From positions 95,597-159,596 of the forward strand of contig JAEXNT010000032.1 of the NCBI GenBank assembly GCA_023439545.1: a stretch of DNA of 64,000 nt, read 5' to 3'. This DNA is from Bacillota bacterium (GTDB taxonomy: Bacteria > Bacillota > Clostridia > Acetivibrionales > DTU013). The translations under genes were made by a program, and so were the position numbers. Positions 61,518 through 64,000 of the stretch are shown here, piece after piece. The stretch's first letter is position 1. Each line of letters opens with the position of its first letter. Under the pieces are notes generated by a model. It saw only the letters and a program-made list of their open reading frames with translations. It did no database searches and was not told where the DNA came from.

Positions 61518-62838
61518 TTACACACCCATCCTCTCTTAAAGACTCCGGTTCTGCTTTCCCGCCGCTTGAGACAATTGCGGCTGCTGCACAATTTGGATAA
61601 ACATTTATCAGTGTGGTAAGCGGATCAATAATAGGATCAATGGCAATAAGCATTATAATTATCGCCTGTGCCGGTATACCCAACGGTGTCAGCACCATTG
61701 CGATCATCGTCCTGGCAATGATTCCCGGCGCTCCCGATGCAGCCATTGCTGCAAGAACCGATATGAAAACAATGATAATGACCGTTTGAATATCAAGCTC
61801 GTTATTATATAAACGGGCTGCAAATACAGAGCAGGTTGAAAATATCATCACGTTTCCGTATCTGCATATGGTTATCCCAAGCGGCAGCGTTAGATTAACC
61901 CTGTCGGGGTCCATCCCCAGGTTGTTCTGGAAGGCGTCGATTGCCGATGGAATGGCGGCAAAGCTGTTTCGCGTACCCAGCGAAATAATGATGATATCCT
62001 TCATTGCACTCAATATCGTAGTTATACTCTTGCCTGTAGACAGTCTCATAACTATTGAACAGCCGACGAAGATCAGAATTGCAACAATCAATATAAGCAG
62101 TACCAGCCTTGCCAGCGGTATTAATACTGAAAAGCCCATGGTAGAAAACTGGGCCGCTATAAGTCCGCAAAGGCCAAAAGGCAGTATATACATCAGGGTT
62201 TTGATGACTTTTTGAAAGACCTGGTATATACCTTCAAAAAGCGCCATTATTCCTGTGTAAATGTTGTCGGTAGTAAATTTCAGCATGATTCCGAATATGA
62301 TGAATACAAAAATTATTTTTAGATTCTCTCCATTGGACAGCGCACTAAAAATATTACTGGGTATGATATCTATCAGGAATTTGATAAATAAATCCTCGTC
62401 TTTTTCAACTTCATGATATCTGGTATCTATTTCTTTAATTACAGAATTCTCCTGCAATGAAGCCTCGCCGGCGCCTCCGTTCTGAAGCATCATTTTTCCT
62501 ATCTCCTTTTTCACATCGGCTCCCGTCTCTGTCAAAGGTGTCGCAGCAATTGCAACTACAGTGCACAACAGCGCGACGGCCAGGAGCATAAAAGAAAAAC
62601 TGCCGACTATTTTCCTTATGTACACATTTGCATTGCCATCCCTCATCAGCTTGCCTATGCTAATGACGACAGCAGAGGCCATTACAGGTATTACGCACAT
62701 TTGGAGAAGCGACAGGTAAATATCGCCTACCGGCTTTAATAAAAATACTCCGGGTTTAAACCATATCCCGATTGCAACACCCGCGACAATTCCCAGAAGT
62801 ATGGAGACTGGGCTTAACAGGAATTTTGGGCTCTTCAT
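61510..62838 (-). CDS. Dicarboxylate/amino acid:cation symporter
   Basis: 442 residues, eight or so helices and a hairpin-loop region near 300-330 (SLGTRNSFAAIPSAIDAF) as in the DAACS/GltP family. It normally takes up glutamate, aspartate or dicarboxylates with Na+ or H+. It is embedded between two binding lipoprotein genes and overlaps both (4 and 8 nt). Similar transporter sets beside NHLP exporters are known from other bacteria, but their role is unclear. Confidence 0.9.
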   Translation of the reverse strand: MKSPKFLLSPVSILLGIVAGVAIGIWFKPGVFLLKPVGDIYLSLLQMCVIPVMASAVVISIGKLMRDGNANVYIRKIVGSFSFMLLAVALLCTVVAIAATPLTETGADVKKEIGKMMLQNGGAGEASLQENSVIKEIDTRYHEVEKDEDLFIKFLIDIIPSNIFSALSNGENLKIIFVFIIFGIMLKFTTDNIYTGIMALFEGIYQVFQKVIKTLMYILPFGLCGLIAAQFSTMGFSVLIPLARLVLLILIVAILIFVGCSIVMRLSTGKSITTILSAMKDIIIISLGTRNSFAAIPSAIDAFQNNLGMDPDRVNLTLPLGITICRYGNVMIFSTCSVFAARLYNNELDIQTVIIIVFISVLAAMAASGAPGIIARTMIAMVLTPLGIPAQAIIIMLIAIDPIIDPLTTLINVYPNCAAAAIVSSGGKAEPESLREDGCVNA

Positions 62839-63794
62839 TTAATCTCACTCCCGGCTTTGCTTGTTTCAATATTTGTGAAAGTTTCGGCATAGTCATTCAT
62901 AAGCTTATTTACATCACATTTTATATCACGGTATTCCATAAACCAGTCAAGCCATGAAAGCAACTGCGTGCTCTCATATGGAACGGCCATGGAAATCAGG
63001 TCTTTTTGATCTTTTAGAATATATACCGAAGCATAGAGTGAAATATCGGGATTCTTTTTGACAAGCTTCATAATTTCAAGCTCATCATACATCGCTGCAG
63101 TAATTTCACCTTTAACAAGCAATTCCACCACATCCTCCCACTCCGGTAGTTCTACCAGCTCAGCATTGGGGAAAAGCTCTCTGGCGAATGCCGAATAGGA
63201 TGTTTTTGATTTGACTCCAATTCTTACACCGTTTTTTCTTAAATAATCGATGGGATAGTCTTCGGCGCCGTTTGCCAGTGCGTCTTTTCTATTGACAAGC
63301 AATGCACGCCTCATTTCAAGATACGGCTCAGTAAACCTGACGTATTTAGCCCTTTCATATGTTACACTGAATTTTGATATGACTATGTCCACCTTGCCTT
63401 GTGCTACATTTTCGAAAAGCTCCTGATAAGTGGATGCCGACCTGTCGAATTCCACCCCGACATTTAGGTATTTCGCAATATCCTTTGCTATATTGATGTC
63501 GTATCCGTACAATTCTCCTTGTCCATTTTTCATAAAAAACGGAGGCATATCCTGTAAATAAATCCCAACAAGAAGCTTTCCCCTGTCAACAATCTTCTTA
63601 ATATCGGGAGCCAAAGCAAGATCAACATTCGCAGCCTGACTGACCGGCGCTTTTTCATTGGATTGACCGGCCTCCTTTGATTCTTCAACCTTGTAAGCCT
63701 GCGAATTGTATCCCGATGAAGAATTGAAACTGCTGCAGGCTGCAGTGAATATCAAAAAAGACAATATCAAAATGAAAATATAATTCTTTCGCAT
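62835..63794 (-). CDS. Amino-acid-type (family 3) binding lipoprotein, first gene of the RiPP operon
   Basis: 319 residues from ATG 63794 (GGGGACGG upstream), not the open frame to 63836. Lipobox TAAC near residue 20, a Ser/Asn/Gln-rich linker, then the PBPb fold (LLVGIYLQDMPPFF, GYDINIAKDIAKYL, and the VDIVISKFSVTYERAKYVRF signature). Typical ligands are polar amino acids. Its ATGA overlap couples it to the symporter. A T/A-rich promoter region lies 40-90 nt upstream but no clear consensus is visible. Confidence 0.88.
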   Translation of the reverse strand: MRKNYIFILILSFLIFTAACSSFNSSSGYNSQAYKVEESKEAGQSNEKAPVSQAANVDLALAPDIKKIVDRGKLLVGIYLQDMPPFFMKNGQGELYGYDINIAKDIAKYLNVGVEFDRSASTYQELFENVAQGKVDIVISKFSVTYERAKYVRFTEPYLEMRRALLVNRKDALANGAEDYPIDYLRKNGVRIGVKSKTSYSAFARELFPNAELVELPEWEDVVELLVKGEITAAMYDELEIMKLVKKNPDISLYASVYILKDQKDLISMAVPYESTQLLSWLDWFMEYRDIKCDVNKLMNDYAETFTNIETSKAGSEIK

Positions 63795-63881
63795 TCCGTC
63801 CCCGCTACATCTGGCCACATTTTGATATAAATACAATTAGATTATAAATTATCCGAATATTATGGTATTGTACAAAATCAT

Positions 63882-63999
63882 AACCGCCGGCTTAGCCGGC
63901 GGTTTGCTCTTGCCCTGTAAGGGCATGTTACTGGCAGGGCTGAAAGCCCTACGAAAAGTCCGCCAACCGCATGGTTTTTCAAGCTACCGCTAAAGCGGT
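63882..63999. other. Cluster of four short-loop hairpins at the window end
   Basis: Stems: AACCGCCGGC/GCCGGCGGTT (63882-63904, loop TTA), TGCCCT/AGGGCA (63911-63925, loop GTA), AGGGCT/AGCCCT (63936-63950, loop GAA) and ACCGC/GCGGT (63986-63999, loop TAAA). Series of small-loop hairpins are typical of IS200/IS605-type ends or other repeated elements, but the element continues outside the window. The first hairpin could also act as a plus-strand terminator (T-run follows). Confidence 0.5.
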
Positions 64000-64000
64000 T

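Overview
The window looks like a chromosomal segment of an anaerobic, low-to-moderate GC Gram-positive bacterium of the Clostridia (Firmicutes). Evidence: strong AGGAGG-type ribosome binding sites, Asp23/Gls24, PspC, SLH-anchored surface protein, [FeFe]-hydrogenase-like protein, YtrA-type GntR regulator, FabV, eukaryotic-type isocitrate dehydrogenase and GH51 arabinofuranosidase. The species cannot be named from the sequence alone. No tRNA, rRNA, CRISPR array or complete transposase gene was seen.

Layout. (1) 1-17.4 kb is a core-like block, nearly all on the minus strand: a partial LiaF-like membrane gene, pspC, DUF1638 and a flippase-like gene (translationally coupled), Asp23, asnS, a soluble [FeFe]-hydrogenase/chemoreceptor fusion, a metallophosphoesterase (plus strand), a BMP-family protein without signal peptide, GNAT, a PDZ membrane protein, icd, a SEC-C protein, an ECF S component, fabV, a PhnP-like hydrolase, nitroreductase and a VOC protein. 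(2) 17.4-19.7 kb is a decay zone with remnants of a nucleotidyltransferase, a pentapeptide-repeat protein and a GHKL histidine kinase. (3) 19.7-29.3 kb holds a small propeptide-less subtilase and a 2,884-residue SLH protein with InlB-type repeats and an acidic 11-residue C-terminal repeat. (4) 29.3-31.2 kb is a second decay zone: lectin tail, response-regulator fragment, MmyB-like regulator tail, frameshifted DJ-1/PfpI gene and a 20-21 bp tandem repeat.

(5) 31.3-41.5 kb is a minus-strand carbohydrate operon: ABC permeases and binding lipoprotein, GH51 arabinofuranosidase, a FucI-like isomerase, DhaK, DhaL, a TIM-barrel triose-phosphate-isomerase paralog and a LacI regulator. A near-consensus promoter with an overlapping-downstream palindrome precedes the first permease. 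No araA, araB or araD is visible, so the intracellular route probably differs from the classical arabinose pathway. (6) 42.1-44 kb is a plus-strand YtrA/ABC operon; 44.1-46.6 kb holds a Dabb protein, a DUF362 protein and a TetR regulator with a perfect palindromic operator.

(7) 46.5-63.8 kb is the most interesting region: one minus-strand operon of 13 tightly spaced genes for a ribosomally made, post-translationally modified peptide (RiPP) of the NHLP (nitrile-hydratase-like leader) class. In transcription order: amino-acid-type binding lipoprotein, dicarboxylate-type symporter, branched-chain-type binding lipoprotein, HlyD-like secretion protein, C39 peptidase/ABC exporter, second ABC exporter, the 101-residue precursor with a GG site and an 18-residue core containing five cysteines, then five different radical SAM proteins (HemN-like, SPASM, small SPASM-like, B12-binding RiPP-maturation type, SPASM) and an APH-like kinase. 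The inferred logic is: five radical SAM enzymes act on the core, the C39 domain cuts after GG, and the paired ABC proteins with the HlyD-like protein export the product. (8) The last ~120 bases carry four consecutive short-loop hairpins that may be the end of a mobile element.
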